From positions 62,001 to 126,000 of the forward strand of contig CAIQIR010000068.1 of NCBI GenBank assembly GCA_903871875.1: a DNA stretch of 64,000 nucleotides. Reading direction: 5' to 3'. Shown here piece by piece: positions 19,256-27,951 of this stretch. The first letter of the stretch is position 1. Each line of letters opens with the position of its first letter. Below the pieces are notes generated by a model. It was not told the origin of the DNA. It worked only from the letters and a program-made list of their open reading frames with translations, and did no database searches. Origin of the DNA: an uncultured Schlesneria sp. GTDB taxonomy: Bacteria; Planctomycetota; Planctomycetia; Planctomycetales; Planctomycetaceae. Both the position numbers and the translations under genes were made by a program.

Positions 19256-21007
19256 ATGGTCCACCCAGGCCGCATGAATTTCGGTATGTGTCGCATTGTC
19301 GGCCGGCTATTGACACCGTTTTGCTGTTTGACCCTGATGGCATGCTTCGCGATGGCGGCGGATTCAAACGCCGCAACTGAATTGGCTGAAATAGTTAACA
19401 GCCATTTAACAGCTGGTGAATACGGATCGGCCGTAACGCTAGCGATGACGGCACCGACCGCGGAGGAGCGAAGCTCGTTACTGAAACAAGTTGCCGATGC
19501 GCAGCAGGCCGCTGGCGAACTGGATGTTGCTGCAGGCACCATTCGTCGCATTCCGCGAGGCGAAGATCGTCCGAAAGTCCAATTGAATCAAAGCAGTTTG
19601 GCCGGCGGCCAGGCGAACTTTGGCATGTTAATGATGCTGATCCAGCAAAATACCAGCGGGAAATGGCAGAATCTGGACGGTGAAGGGGGCGGCATGATGC
19701 CCTTTCAGACCGGGGTGCGAGTTTCGCCGAACGGATTGCTGCAGCGGTTGACCAATGAAGAACAAGCCGGAGCGCTGTCGACACGAGGTGTTCGCGCTCG
19801 AATGGCTGCTCTCAATGAAGATGTGGCTCGGAAAAGCCAATTGCGAATGGTTTCCTTGACGCGATTGGAACGAGCCGTGGCGGCTCGGATCGATGCCGGC
19901 CTGCCTGTTCCCGAGACGATGGCCCAACTCGCTGGGCTGTCGCAAGTGAAATATGTCTTCGTCTATCCCGAAGCCAATGAGATCGTTCTGGCCGGGCCAG
20001 CGAGCGGCTGGCAATACAACAAACAGGGCCAGTCGGTTTCACTGAATGATGGCCGACCAACGCTGCAACTCGACGATCTGGTGACCGTTTTGCGGACGTT
20101 TGCTCGCGGCGCCGCCGATTTCGGCTGTTCGATCAATACGCGAGAAGAAGGCATCAAGGCTCTCAAGGACTACGCCGAGAAGTCGATGGCCAAAGGGTCG
20201 CTGACAAGTACCAACGCCACGCGAAGCTGGGTTAATCAGCTGCAGCGAAAACTGGGACGACAGGACGTAGTCGTCTGGGGTGTGCCTTCCGACAGCCGCG
20301 TCGCCCGTGTCATCGTCGAGGCAGATTACCGCATGAAGCTGATCGGCATCGATCGTCTGGATGCGGGTAAGGAAATTCCCAGCTATTTTGATCTGCTGCC
20401 GCTCACGAACCCCAAGAATCCTCCCAGTCTGGACGCCCTGCGCTGGTGGTTGACGATGCAATTCGACGGAGTTCTGCACAGTGCCGACAAGAATTCGTTT
20501 GAGATTCAAGGATCTTCAGTCCTCTGCCAGTCAGAAAACCAGTTGTTGACGGCCGAGGGGAAGCACGTGCCGACCGGGCAATCCGAGGCTACCAATCGTT
20601 TGTTTGCCCAGAACTTCACGACCCACTATGCAAAATTGGCGGCGAAGGATCTGGTCTTTGCTGACACGCAAAACATCTTCGATCTGGCCCTTTGCTCGGC
20701 TTTGATCAAGCATGAGAATTTGGATGACAAGGCGGGCTGGGACATGGGTGTTTTTGCACCCGAAGGTGCTTACGCGACGGCCTGTTATCCCGTGCCAAAA
20801 GAAATTGATTCGGTTGTCAATCACCGAGTGTATCGCGGAACAGACGTTGTCGTGCAAGTCGCTGGCGGCGTGGCGGCTAACGTAATGTCGGTTGCGAAGG
20901 ATCCTAAGCTGAACAGAGCCGCACCGGAGCTGCAGAGCGTTGGCGACGAAGCCAAGGCCCCGGAACTTCCCGTTGGACGTTGGTGGTGGGACTCTTCAGC
21001 AAATTGA
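19256..21007 (+). CDS. exported DUF1598-like planctomycete protein
   Basis: ATG 19256, with GAGGAG 7 bp upstream, gives 583 residues; the frame is open further upstream without a better site. A signal peptide covers about residues 1-36, ending near AMAADSN. The mature protein has a glycine-rich stretch (GEGGGMMPFQTG) and a block around YPEANEIVLAGPASGW that I associate with the DUF1598 family found mainly in planctomycetes. I recall this from family knowledge and have not searched. No catalytic motif is apparent. Function is unknown; it probably acts in the periplasm or cell envelope. A hairpin terminator follows directly. Confidence 0.75.
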   Translation: MVHPGRMNFGMCRIVGRLLTPFCCLTLMACFAMAADSNAATELAEIVNSHLTAGEYGSAVTLAMTAPTAEERSSLLKQVADAQQAAGELDVAAGTIRRIPRGEDRPKVQLNQSSLAGGQANFGMLMMLIQQNTSGKWQNLDGEGGGMMPFQTGVRVSPNGLLQRLTNEEQAGALSTRGVRARMAALNEDVARKSQLRMVSLTRLERAVAARIDAGLPVPETMAQLAGLSQVKYVFVYPEANEIVLAGPASGWQYNKQGQSVSLNDGRPTLQLDDLVTVLRTFARGAADFGCSINTREEGIKALKDYAEKSMAKGSLTSTNATRSWVNQLQRKLGRQDVVVWGVPSDSRVARVIVEADYRMKLIGIDRLDAGKEIPSYFDLLPLTNPKNPPSLDALRWWLTMQFDGVLHSADKNSFEIQGSSVLCQSENQLLTAEGKHVPTGQSEATNRLFAQNFTTHYAKLAAKDLVFADTQNIFDLALCSALIKHENLDDKAGWDMGVFAPEGAYATACYPVPKEIDSVVNHRVYRGTDVVVQVAGGVAANVMSVAKDPKLNRAAPELQSVGDEAKAPELPVGRWWWDSSAN

Positions 21008-21031
21008 GCATGGTGAATGCCCGAACTTTGA

Positions 21032-21064
21032 CCTCAAGAGAGTTACTCTCTTGAGGTCTGTTTT
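21032..21064 (+). terminator. rho-independent terminator after DUF1598-like gene
   Basis: Bases 21032-21042 and 21046-21056 form a perfect 11-bp stem (CCTCAAGAGAG and its complement) with loop TTA, followed by TCTGTTTT. It sits 24 bp after the stop codon and before the purU start, so purU likely has its own promoter. Confidence 0.85.
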
Positions 21065-21088
21065 ACTTACGAGAACCAATCACTCGCC

Positions 21089-21955
21089 ATGCAAGTCGTT
21101 ATCACTGCCGTCGGCCCCGACAATCGAGGGCTGGCTGATCCGATCGTGCACCACGTGACCGCTGCTGGGGCGAACATCTACGAAATACAGATGTACGACC
21201 ACGATTCCGAGCGGCTGTTCGCGATGCTACTGCGTTTCGAATGGCCCGGTCAACTGGCGGATCTCGCCGCGTTGCGCCAAGAGATGAACGCGATCGGGCA
21301 GGCGAAGAATCTTTCCATTCGGACGTGGTCGCGCGATGAGAATCCCGCACTTCCTCGTCTGGCCATCTGTACGACCTATCGACCTGAGCCGGCCTTGGCC
21401 CTGCTGCGGTCGATTCGCGATAATAGGCTGAATGCCACGCCAGCCGTCATGTTAGGAAATCGCAACAGTTGTCGCGGAGTTGCTGAACAATTCGAGGTGG
21501 ATTGGCATCTTGTCGGCGACGAACGCGGTGATCCGAATAATCAACGGATGGTTGAGGTTTTTGACGCGTACAAGGTCGATTATATCGTTCTGGCTCGTTA
21601 CATGAGGGTTTTGCCCGCCAGCACCTGTTGGAGGTTTGCCGGGCGGATCATCAACCTCCATCACGGACTTCTTCCCCCGTTCCCCGGCTTTCGTCCGTAC
21701 GATGACGCGTATCAGCATCGCATGCTGACTTATGGCGCGACGGTCCATTTCATTGTTCCTGAATTGGATGCGGGGAACCAAATCATTCATCAAAGCACGT
21801 TTACGGTGTTTCCAGGAACCCCGCTTGAGCAGATTAAGCGGCAAGGTGAAACGGATCACGAACCAAGTTGCCTGGTGGAGGGGATGCGTCGAGTGGTCGA
21901 CCGAGAAGTGGAACTGCATTTCCACCGAGTGGTTCGACGCGGCCAAATCAGTTGA
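21089..21955 (+). CDS. purU: formyltetrahydrofolate deformylase-like protein (ACT + formyltransferase)
   Basis: The 288-residue protein combines an N-terminal ACT domain (residues ~1-75, ITAVGPDNRGLADPIVHHV) with a formyltransferase domain. The catalytic Asn and His lie in INLHHGLLPPFPG (near residue 188) and the catalytic Asp in ELDAGNQII (near residue 227). This order is typical of PurU, which hydrolyses 10-formyl-THF to THF and formate to balance one-carbon pools. The lysine-rich pocket of enterobacterial PurU (KAKPYHQA) is replaced by FRPYDDAY, so the exact substrate is less certain. It starts 25 bp after the upstream terminator. Confidence 0.85.
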   Translation: MQVVITAVGPDNRGLADPIVHHVTAAGANIYEIQMYDHDSERLFAMLLRFEWPGQLADLAALRQEMNAIGQAKNLSIRTWSRDENPALPRLAICTTYRPEPALALLRSIRDNRLNATPAVMLGNRNSCRGVAEQFEVDWHLVGDERGDPNNQRMVEVFDAYKVDYIVLARYMRVLPASTCWRFAGRIINLHHGLLPPFPGFRPYDDAYQHRMLTYGATVHFIVPELDAGNQIIHQSTFTVFPGTPLEQIKRQGETDHEPSCLVEGMRRVVDREVELHFHRVVRRGQIS

Positions 21956-22010
21956 ATCGCCATCAAGGTTCCGTCACGATGGCAGGATCTTGCATTAACT
22001 GATCTGGATC

Positions 22011-22502
22011 ATGTCATCTTGTCCGTCGCCTGACGAACTTTTTCTCTGGGAAACGATACCGATGTCCGGTGAGACCCCCTCGCTGATAATCCGCTTGATG
22101 GATGCGACCGATCTTGATCGAGGTTTTCTCGAAGCTCTCAACGCCCTAAAGCCGGTCGAATTGACGGAGCAGCAGGCGATTGAAGTTTATCGAGACCGGC
22201 TGAGATCCCGTATCAGAACTTATGTGGCGATTATTGACGATCGAGTCGCTGGGACAGCTTCCGTATTTATCGAGCCGAAATTCATCCATTCGGGTGGGGT
22301 CGTCGGTCATATCGAAGATGTTGCGGTTCACCCTGGATTTCAGAAACATGGGATTGGGCGAGCTTTGGTCGAACATCTTCTCGACGAGTGCCGGAAATTT
22401 CGCTGCTACAAAGTGATTTTGGACTGTGCAGAAGGGGTTATTCCCTTCTATGAGCGACTGGGCTTCCATCGCTGGGAACGTGCAATGCGTATCGATCTTT
22501 GA
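22011..22502 (+). CDS. GNAT acetyltransferase resembling glucosamine-6-phosphate N-acetyltransferase (GNA1)
   Basis: The 163-residue GNAT-fold protein carries the acetyl-CoA site HPGFQKHGIGRALVEHLL. The C-terminal CYKVILDCAEGVIPFYERLGFH is strikingly like eukaryotic-type GNA1, including the CYKIILDC block. GNA1 makes N-acetylglucosamine-6-phosphate for amino-sugar synthesis. Bacteria normally use GlmU instead, so a GNA1-like enzyme may serve an alternative UDP-GlcNAc route; this is inference. ATG 22062 is a possible shorter start behind GGGAAA. The gene is followed by a long hairpin shared with the convergent sigma factor gene. Confidence 0.75.
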   Translation: MSSCPSPDELFLWETIPMSGETPSLIIRLMDATDLDRGFLEALNALKPVELTEQQAIEVYRDRLRSRIRTYVAIIDDRVAGTASVFIEPKFIHSGGVVGHIEDVAVHPGFQKHGIGRALVEHLLDECRKFRCYKVILDCAEGVIPFYERLGFHRWERAMRIDL

Positions 22503-22526
22503 TGCCGGATTGGAAGATAAAAATGG

Positions 22527-22588
22527 AGGAGGGCGAGACGTCCACCGAGCCGAACTGTGTCGGGACTCGGCGGACGTCTCGCCCTCCT
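22527..22588. terminator. long hairpin between convergent genes (probable bidirectional terminator)
   Basis: Bases 22527-22543 are exactly complementary to 22572-22588 (17-bp stem, AGGAGGGCGAGACGTCC). An inner 5-bp pairing (CCGAG with CTCGG) extends the arm toward the loop. It lies 24 bp after the acetyltransferase stop and 14 bp before the sigma factor stop. No strong T run flanks it on either side, so termination could be by structure or it may protect mRNA ends. Confidence 0.7.
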
Positions 22589-22602
22589 GATTTCAAACGC
22601 AT

Positions 22603-24264
22603 TTAGATTCCGGGAACGTCGAGATGTTCATCCTCGGCGATCCGACGCAGTTTTTGCAGAGCTCGCGATTCCAATTGACGGATTCTTTCCTTCGTCACAC
22701 CAAGCTTTTGGCCCACTTGCTCCAGCGTCTGCGGCGGGGAGCCGTCTTTCAGGCCGTATCTCAAAACAATGATGTCACGTTCGCGTGAATCCAGCTGCGA
22801 AAGCAACTCCATCAGGGCTTCATGCTGTCGCTTGTTGATGAATTCTTCGTTCAACCGCTCACTTCGTGGGTCGGATGCCTGGTCGAAGACTTCTTCACTT
22901 CCGGTGCGGAATCGATCCAACTGTGTATATTCAGCAGGAATCGATCGAGCAAAATTCTTCATGATCGCCCAACTGGCGTACGTGGAAAATTTGAATCCTC
23001 GCGAAAAATCAAATTTCTCGATCGCACGAATCAAAGAGATGTTGCCGTCGCTGATCATCTCGAAGAAGTTCGCGTTCGGTTTCATATGTTTTTTCGCAAT
23101 CGAAACGACCAACCTCAGGTTGCTGCGAATCAAGAAATTCTTGACCTCGTTCGCCTGTTCAATCAGTCGTTCGATGCTGTCCATGTCCTTGGTTTTCGGC
23201 TGCGTCACATCCAGTCGTTTTTGTAATTGAGCCGCCTGATGCATCAGGAAGTTCATTTTGCGGAAGTAGTAAACTTCCTCGTCTTTGGTCAGCAATGGAA
23301 CCGAGTACAAGCTGTCCAGGTAAGGCGGCAATCCGGGAGGCGCTTTGACTGCGGCCGTCTTGCGATCGACCGTCGGTAGTGCTTGCAAAATTGTCGCGGC
23401 AGCATCGGGCTCGTCAAAAATCGGAGCATGCATGTAGTCGAGGGGTTTCTCGAGCAACATTTCAGCCCGGACTTCGGCGACCAGCCGATAGATGCTCGCC
23501 CGGGTTCGCCCAAATTTCTCGGCCAATCGATCGACGGAGATTCCTTTGCGGAAATCGCGATAGATTTCTCGCCTATCCTCGTCGGTGATGGTGATGAGAG
23601 AATTGGGAAACACAGCCGCCTCCGGATGTTCCTTATCATAATTTTTGAGTGTGTATCGCACGGTTTCCGGCGATCGGCCGAACTTACGAGCCAACCGCTG
23701 ACTGATTTCTGTCGGACAGCCGCCCGCCTTAGCCAACCGCCGTGCTCGAAAAATCAATTTCTCGCGCTCGGTGGCGCTCAACTGACTGAAATGCGTTCCC
23801 CGATCAACGTCGTCAGAATGCTTCGTGACAAAACGTTCCACAGAGGATCGCAAAAACCCCACTCGCTTGCGGCCGCCGAAACGGAAACGACGGCTGACCA
23901 ATCCACGGTCACGCCATCGCGAGACTGTCTTTGACGAAACGTTGAATCGCTTGCTGACGTCTTCGACCGTCCAGACTTCTTCACCGGCGTTTTCGACGGG
24001 AATATCCGCGCTATCTGAAAGGTCTTCAACGAAACATCGCAGGTCATGAACGGCTTCGGCACCACTCACGACGAGATCGGGATACATCTCACCGCGATAC
24101 GTCGTAATTTTTTCACAGAGGTCCGGGTAACCGTACATCCCCGTAGGATTCAGCTCGTCCAATAATCGCTCAGCACGGGAAATCTGAGTCAGTTGAACGT
24201 CGCGAGGCGCGTATTTGATTTGCTGATCACGCAGTTGTTTGATCGCTGGATTTCGATAACGCAT
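22603..24264 (-). CDS. sigma-70 family RNA polymerase sigma factor with three extra N-terminal HTH domains
   Basis: The 553-residue protein starts at ATG 24264. Residues 96-146 form a MerR/excisionase-like winged HTH (WTVEDVSKRFNVSSKTVSRW, then RKRVGFLRSSVERF). Two further HTH-like blocks lie at ~164-207 (ISQRLARKFGRSPETVRYT) and ~227-265 (VDRLAEKFGRTRASIYRLV). Region 1.2-like sequence is at ~316-345, and region 2 at ~371-445 (NLRLVVSIAKKHM, DGNISLIRAIEKFDFSRG, FKFSTYASWAI). Region 4 is at ~486-545 (GVTKERIRQLESRAL). Only ~40 residues separate regions 2 and 4, so a normal region 3 is missing. The conserved region 2 suggests real promoter melting. It is unlikely to be the housekeeping RpoD; it is probably an alternative sigma factor whose own HTHs give extra DNA contacts. 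Confidence 0.88.
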   Translation of the reverse strand: MRYRNPAIKQLRDQQIKYAPRDVQLTQISRAERLLDELNPTGMYGYPDLCEKITTYRGEMYPDLVVSGAEAVHDLRCFVEDLSDSADIPVENAGEEVWTVEDVSKRFNVSSKTVSRWRDRGLVSRRFRFGGRKRVGFLRSSVERFVTKHSDDVDRGTHFSQLSATEREKLIFRARRLAKAGGCPTEISQRLARKFGRSPETVRYTLKNYDKEHPEAAVFPNSLITITDEDRREIYRDFRKGISVDRLAEKFGRTRASIYRLVAEVRAEMLLEKPLDYMHAPIFDEPDAAATILQALPTVDRKTAAVKAPPGLPPYLDSLYSVPLLTKDEEVYYFRKMNFLMHQAAQLQKRLDVTQPKTKDMDSIERLIEQANEVKNFLIRSNLRLVVSIAKKHMKPNANFFEMISDGNISLIRAIEKFDFSRGFKFSTYASWAIMKNFARSIPAEYTQLDRFRTGSEEVFDQASDPRSERLNEEFINKRQHEALMELLSQLDSRERDIIVLRYGLKDGSPPQTLEQVGQKLGVTKERIRQLESRALQKLRRIAEDEHLDVPGI

Positions 24265-25095
24265 GTCACACCTCCTGCCGCAAAGAACAGGTATGAAAAC
24301 ACAATTTGTCGGGCTGGCAGAGTGGTTTGTCAGATTGACATAAGCACTCTCATTTCATCATTGAAGCAAAGCTGGTGCCGATTGTGCCTCCGTCATTTTT
24401 GAGAGCAAAATTTCTCGCATATGACACATACGCCAAAACAAGACAATTGGATCAATAAAAAGTTCACCATGATTGGAAAATACGTAAAGCATTCCATAAA
24501 CCGAAATTGCATCCCAAAGTTCACACGGAAAATCGACAGATGAACGTAATGCAAGGGTTTTCCCTCATGTTGCTCGTCGAGGGCCAAATGAGACTTCTTT
24601 ACAAAAGGTCGTTTGACTCTGCAGTTGAACACGAATGAATAGGGAATGCGCTACAGAGCACATCCTCTGAGTGTTAAGGCTGCGGGTGAGAGTCAAAAAC
24701 AGCCCTCGCGAACCGGAGGGAGGAATTTGCCGGATCGCCGGGATGCATTCATTGCTTCGCCGACGAATGGTGCGTTTCTGCTTGCGGCTCGGCAGAGTGA
24801 GATGGTCTCGCGGTTATGGCGTAGGGCTGCATCTTTCGAAGGTCGCCGTTATTCGGGGGAGCTTTCTGCCTTTAACGGCCCGCCTGTGGTCTCGTTGGCG
24901 AATTTTTTGGGGAAGCGTGAGATTGCGAACAGGGCAAGACCGTGTACCGGTCTGACAGGTCAAATTGATGACGTCGCTGTCGCGAGGGGAGAGTGCAACC
25001 TGCGGAAATCCAAGAGAATGAGTCGTCGCGGCGTGCTAATCTGTCCGGCAAAGAGGCGGCTGCGGTTGCAACGGGACTGAATACAGGACGATCGG
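24265..25095. other. unexplained ~0.8-kb region with a doubtful ORF
   Basis: This stretch lies upstream of the sigma factor and downstream of queD (both reverse strand). The first ~380 bases are AT-richer and probably contain the sigma factor promoter and leader. From ~24646 the sequence becomes GC-rich. Bases 24646-25080 (+) could encode a basic 144-residue protein (MRYRAHPLSV...), but it has no recognisable domain, and all three frames there look similarly arginine-rich, which suggests non-coding DNA. I checked by eye for RNase P, tmRNA and riboswitch signatures and found none. A structured RNA or a decayed gene are both possible. Confidence 0.35.
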
Positions 25096-25497
25096 TCACG
25101 CGCGATAGGTGGCGTAAGACTTGAACGTTTCCCACAACGACACTTCGGACACTGGAAGTTTTTGGGAGATCGCGAAATCGTAGATCAACTTCGCGATGTT
25201 TTCCGCTGTGGGATTGGAATCGATCAAAAACAACGGCTCGCCTTGTTGTTGAAGATAGTCTTTCACGGGATCTGCGGTGTTGAGGATCATCCGGTGATCG
25301 AGGTTAGAATCAATCCAGCCCGCGATCTGCTTTTTGATATCCGAGAAATCAACCAGCATTCCGCGATAATCGAGCGTATCGGCTTCCAATACAATGACCG
25401 CCTTGCCGTTGTGCCCATGCAGATGCTTGCATTTGCCATCGTAGTTCAACAAACGGTGTCCGTAGCAGAACTCGATTTCTTGCGTCACGCGAAACAT
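25096..25497 (-). CDS. queD: 6-carboxytetrahydropterin synthase family protein
   Basis: A T-fold enzyme that converts 7,8-dihydroneopterin triphosphate into 6-carboxytetrahydropterin, an early queuosine-synthesis step; some relatives act as 6-pyruvoyl-tetrahydropterin synthases. ATG 25497 gives 133 residues (MFRVTQEIEFCYGHRL); an upstream in-frame TTG is less likely. The zinc ligands are in YGHRL and KHLHGHNGK, the catalytic Cys is in GKCKH, and the substrate-binding Glu is in LWETFKSYA. Length fits bacterial QueD. Other queuosine genes are not nearby. Confidence 0.88.
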   Translation of the reverse strand: MFRVTQEIEFCYGHRLLNYDGKCKHLHGHNGKAVIVLEADTLDYRGMLVDFSDIKKQIAGWIDSNLDHRMILNTADPVKDYLQQQGEPLFLIDSNPTAENIAKLIYDFAISQKLPVSEVSLWETFKSYATYRA

Positions 25498-25598
25498 CAG
25501 CAATCTCTTCAAAAAGTCTCGAACAGGGCGATCAGGTGATTCTAAGAGACTCTCTGTATCGGGGCAACGCCTCGCGCTCTTGCCCTTTCAAACGACGC

Positions 25599-26168
25599 TT
25601 AATTCGCAGTGGGGTCTTTTACCCGATGCGACAGGATATGGTTGGCTTCATAGAATTTTTGGAGAAGTACGTCGTACAGCGCGTAAGGATCGTCGTAAAA
25701 AACGTATTCACGGCAGGCGGGATGAATCAACCAGTCTCCTCTGGCGATCTCGCTTTCCAACTGTCCCGCTCCCCAGCCTGCGTAACCGGATAAGACGCGG
25801 AAGCAATGCTTCATGCTGTCGCTGGTTGCAGATTCGCAAATGACTCGCTCGAATGCGTCGGGGCTTCCGCCGACAAAGAGTCCGGGCAGGACCGACGGTC
25901 CGTCATCTTGAAAATTAGAATCGTCGTGCAGAATCACCAGAGCAGACGGTTCGACGGGCCCGCCACCAAATACGACGTCGTCGGTGTCCGGCAAATTAAA
26001 ATGCCCGGAAAGAGCATGCGAGACACGAATCGAGGATGGTCGATTGATGACCAACCCCATCGCTCCTTGTTCACCATGTTCCAGTAACAGAACGATCGTC
26101 TTGTAGAAATTATCGTCCCGCAGCCGCTTGGCTGCGATCAGAAACTGACCCCGCAAAGATTCGGTCAT
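25599..26168 (-). CDS. YqgE/AlgH family protein
   Basis: The 189-residue protein matches the UPF0301/YqgE family: GQFLIAAKRLRDDNFYKTIVLLLEHGEQGAMGLVINRPS at the N-terminus (quoted blocks GQFLIA and GLVINRPS), VFGGGPVEP in the middle, and RVLSGYAGWGAGQLESEI near residue 120. AlgH was once reported as a transcriptional regulator of alginate in Pseudomonas, but its biochemical function is unresolved. The family is cytoplasmic and normally ~185-190 residues, as here. It follows the ribonuclease gene on the same strand after a 281-bp gap. Confidence 0.92.
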   Translation of the reverse strand: MTESLRGQFLIAAKRLRDDNFYKTIVLLLEHGEQGAMGLVINRPSSIRVSHALSGHFNLPDTDDVVFGGGPVEPSALVILHDDSNFQDDGPSVLPGLFVGGSPDAFERVICESATSDSMKHCFRVLSGYAGWGAGQLESEIARGDWLIHPACREYVFYDDPYALYDVLLQKFYEANHILSHRVKDPTAN

Positions 26169-26449
26169 GATGGCCCCGTCTTAACCAATTCGACGGAAAT
26201 GAATCGACAACGACGTGATCCCGTACGTCGACGATTCTATCGATGCCAGCCTAGGAGTGAAACTGGCCGGCGGCCTGGGAAGACTCATTTCCGATAACCC
26301 GTCTTGCAGGAATGCGGACAGCTCACGATTCGTATCGCAAGTTTTCCGCCCAGTCGTTGACCGCCCCTTCGCGTGAATCAGGAGCTGTCCAATAGGCAAG
26401 AACCGCGTCCTGACAAACTGGGCCGTTGCTCGGAAAGGAGCTGACGGCG

Positions 26450-26947
26450 TCATTCGCCAGCCGATTTGATTTGCTTGAACGTTCGATAGTGGTCCGGGGT
26501 ATACCAGACTTCTCCCGCTTGACCAATGATGATTCGCTGGGGGCCGGAGCCCTTTTCGCCGGGCGTGGGATGGACATATTCCTTGTAATACCCGTTCGGC
26601 TTTCTCGGCAGGTTGAGTTCGCGATTTTGAAAGACCGTACCGTCATTATGGTGCCGGTTCGCTTCACCGCGAGCGATTCGATCAAGTGTTGGCGTCAAAT
26701 CGATCGTTCCTTGATAGACCACCCGGCCATTCAGATCACGAATCGATTGATGTTCGACTTGGAATGAGGAATCCGCCTCTTTGCTGGACGACTCGGTTTG
26801 AACTTTCCCCGGCAGCTCGATCTGTTTCGGCTGAGAGTTATTCTGCCACCAGGAGACGCCCAAAATGCCAAGCAACAGAATCACAACCAACCAAGTTGGA
26901 AGTTTTGGACCGCCGGCAGACTGTCGCGAGGGCTGTTCAGTCGACAT
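26450..26947 (-). CDS. membrane-anchored guanyl-specific ribonuclease (RNase Sa/N1/T1 family)
   Basis: ATG 26947 behind GGAG gives 165 residues; the in-frame TTG at 26962 is less likely. Residues ~17-34 form a single transmembrane anchor (TWLVVILLLGILGVSWW), followed by a linker. The C-terminal ~95 residues match microbial guanyl-specific RNases, with FQNRELNLP, GYYKEYVHPTPG, RIIIG and YTPDHYRTF, as in Streptomyces RNase Sa. The expected catalytic residues are Glu123, Arg138 and His153, all present. Cleavage after G in single-stranded RNA outside the inner membrane is inferred. It lies 48 bp downstream of hisG. No barstar-type inhibitor gene is recognisable beside it. Confidence 0.85.
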   Translation of the reverse strand: MSTEQPSRQSAGGPKLPTWLVVILLLGILGVSWWQNNSQPKQIELPGKVQTESSSKEADSSFQVEHQSIRDLNGRVVYQGTIDLTPTLDRIARGEANRHHNDGTVFQNRELNLPRKPNGYYKEYVHPTPGEKGSGPQRIIIGQAGEVWYTPDHYRTFKQIKSAGE

Positions 26948-26995
26948 TGCGTCGAACTCCAAGAGGAAATGCCGACCAACCTCGCGTCACATCGC

Positions 26996-27874
26996 TTAGT
27001 CGATGATTCTATTGATGGGATATTCCACGATTCCCCTTGCGCCCGCTGCTTTCAGACGCGGTACAATCATTCGCACGAACGACTCATCGACAATCGTGTT
27101 TACATCGACCCAGTCGGGATCTGACAGCGATGCGACGGTGGGCTTCTGCAGGGCGGGCAACTCACGAATGATCGCAGCCAGATCGCTTCGTCGGACATTC
27201 ATCATCAATCCGACTTTTCCTTCGGCGGCAAGGCAGCTTTGCAACATCAACGAGATGTTTTCCAGCTTCTCTCGCTTCCATTTGTCCGCCCATGCGGACT
27301 TATTGGCGATGAACCGTGTCGTGCTCTGCATGACCTCTTCGACGATTCGCAGATTATTGGCATTCAGAGAACTGCCGGTTTCTGTGACCTCGACAATCGC
27401 ATCTGCCAGCTTGGGCGGCTTGACCTCGGTGGCACCCCAGGAGAACTCCACATGAGCGGTGACGCCATTCTTCTCGAGAAAACGTTTCGTCATTCCCACG
27501 ACTTCTGTGGCAATCCGCTTTCCTTCCAGATCTTTGACCGTTTTCACCGGTGAGTCGTTCGGGACGCACAGCACCCAGCGCACGGGGCGGCGACTGACTT
27601 TCGAGAACATCAACTCACAGACTTCGTGGACTTGGGCATTGTTTTCCAGGACCCAGTCATGGCCGGTAATTCCCGCGTCCAACACACCTTGCTCGACGTA
27701 GCGGGCCATCTCTTGAGCTCGAATCAACATGCACTCGATTTCGGAATCGTCGATCTCGGGATAGTACGAGCGCGACGAGAACTTGATCGTGTAGCCTGCT
27801 TTTTTGAACAGTTCGGCGGTGGCTTCTTGCAGGCTCCCCGCGGGGATGCCTAATTTGATCAGCTTTGCGGACAT
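26996..27874 (-). CDS. hisG: ATP phosphoribosyltransferase, long form
   Basis: First enzyme of histidine synthesis, joining ATP and PRPP. The 292-residue product has the long-form organisation: two periplasmic-binding-like catalytic lobes ([13 protein letters not shown] at the start, [11 protein letters not shown] near residue 70, [20 protein letters not shown] near 160) plus a C-terminal regulatory domain for histidine feedback (~215-292). Long-form HisG acts alone, without HisZ. It lies 77 bp downstream of hisI on the same strand and is probably co-transcribed with it. Confidence 0.94.
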   Translation of the reverse strand: MSAKLIKLGIPAGSLQEATAELFKKAGYTIKFSSRSYYPEIDDSEIECMLIRAQEMARYVEQGVLDAGITGHDWVLENNAQVHEVCELMFSKVSRRPVRWVLCVPNDSPVKTVKDLEGKRIATEVVGMTKRFLEKNGVTAHVEFSWGATEVKPPKLADAIVEVTETGSSLNANNLRIVEEVMQSTTRFIANKSAWADKWKREKLENISLMLQSCLAAEGKVGLMMNVRRSDLAAIIRELPALQKPTVASLSDPDWVDVNTIVDESFVRMIVPRLKAAGARGIVEYPINRIID

Positions 27875-27951
27875 GAGAGTTTCGTTGGAAAGAGAATGAT
27901 TTTCAGTTTGATGTTGGCCAAAGGAGGTAAAGTCTGCTTGGCGGATTCCGA

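Noticed and set aside
26181-26453. 90-codon ORF overlapping the ribonuclease stop by ATGA, considered as an inhibitor
   Set aside because: It is basic and low in structure signals, unlike acidic barstar-type inhibitors; no Shine-Dalgarno and an overlapping alternative frame is equally plausible.
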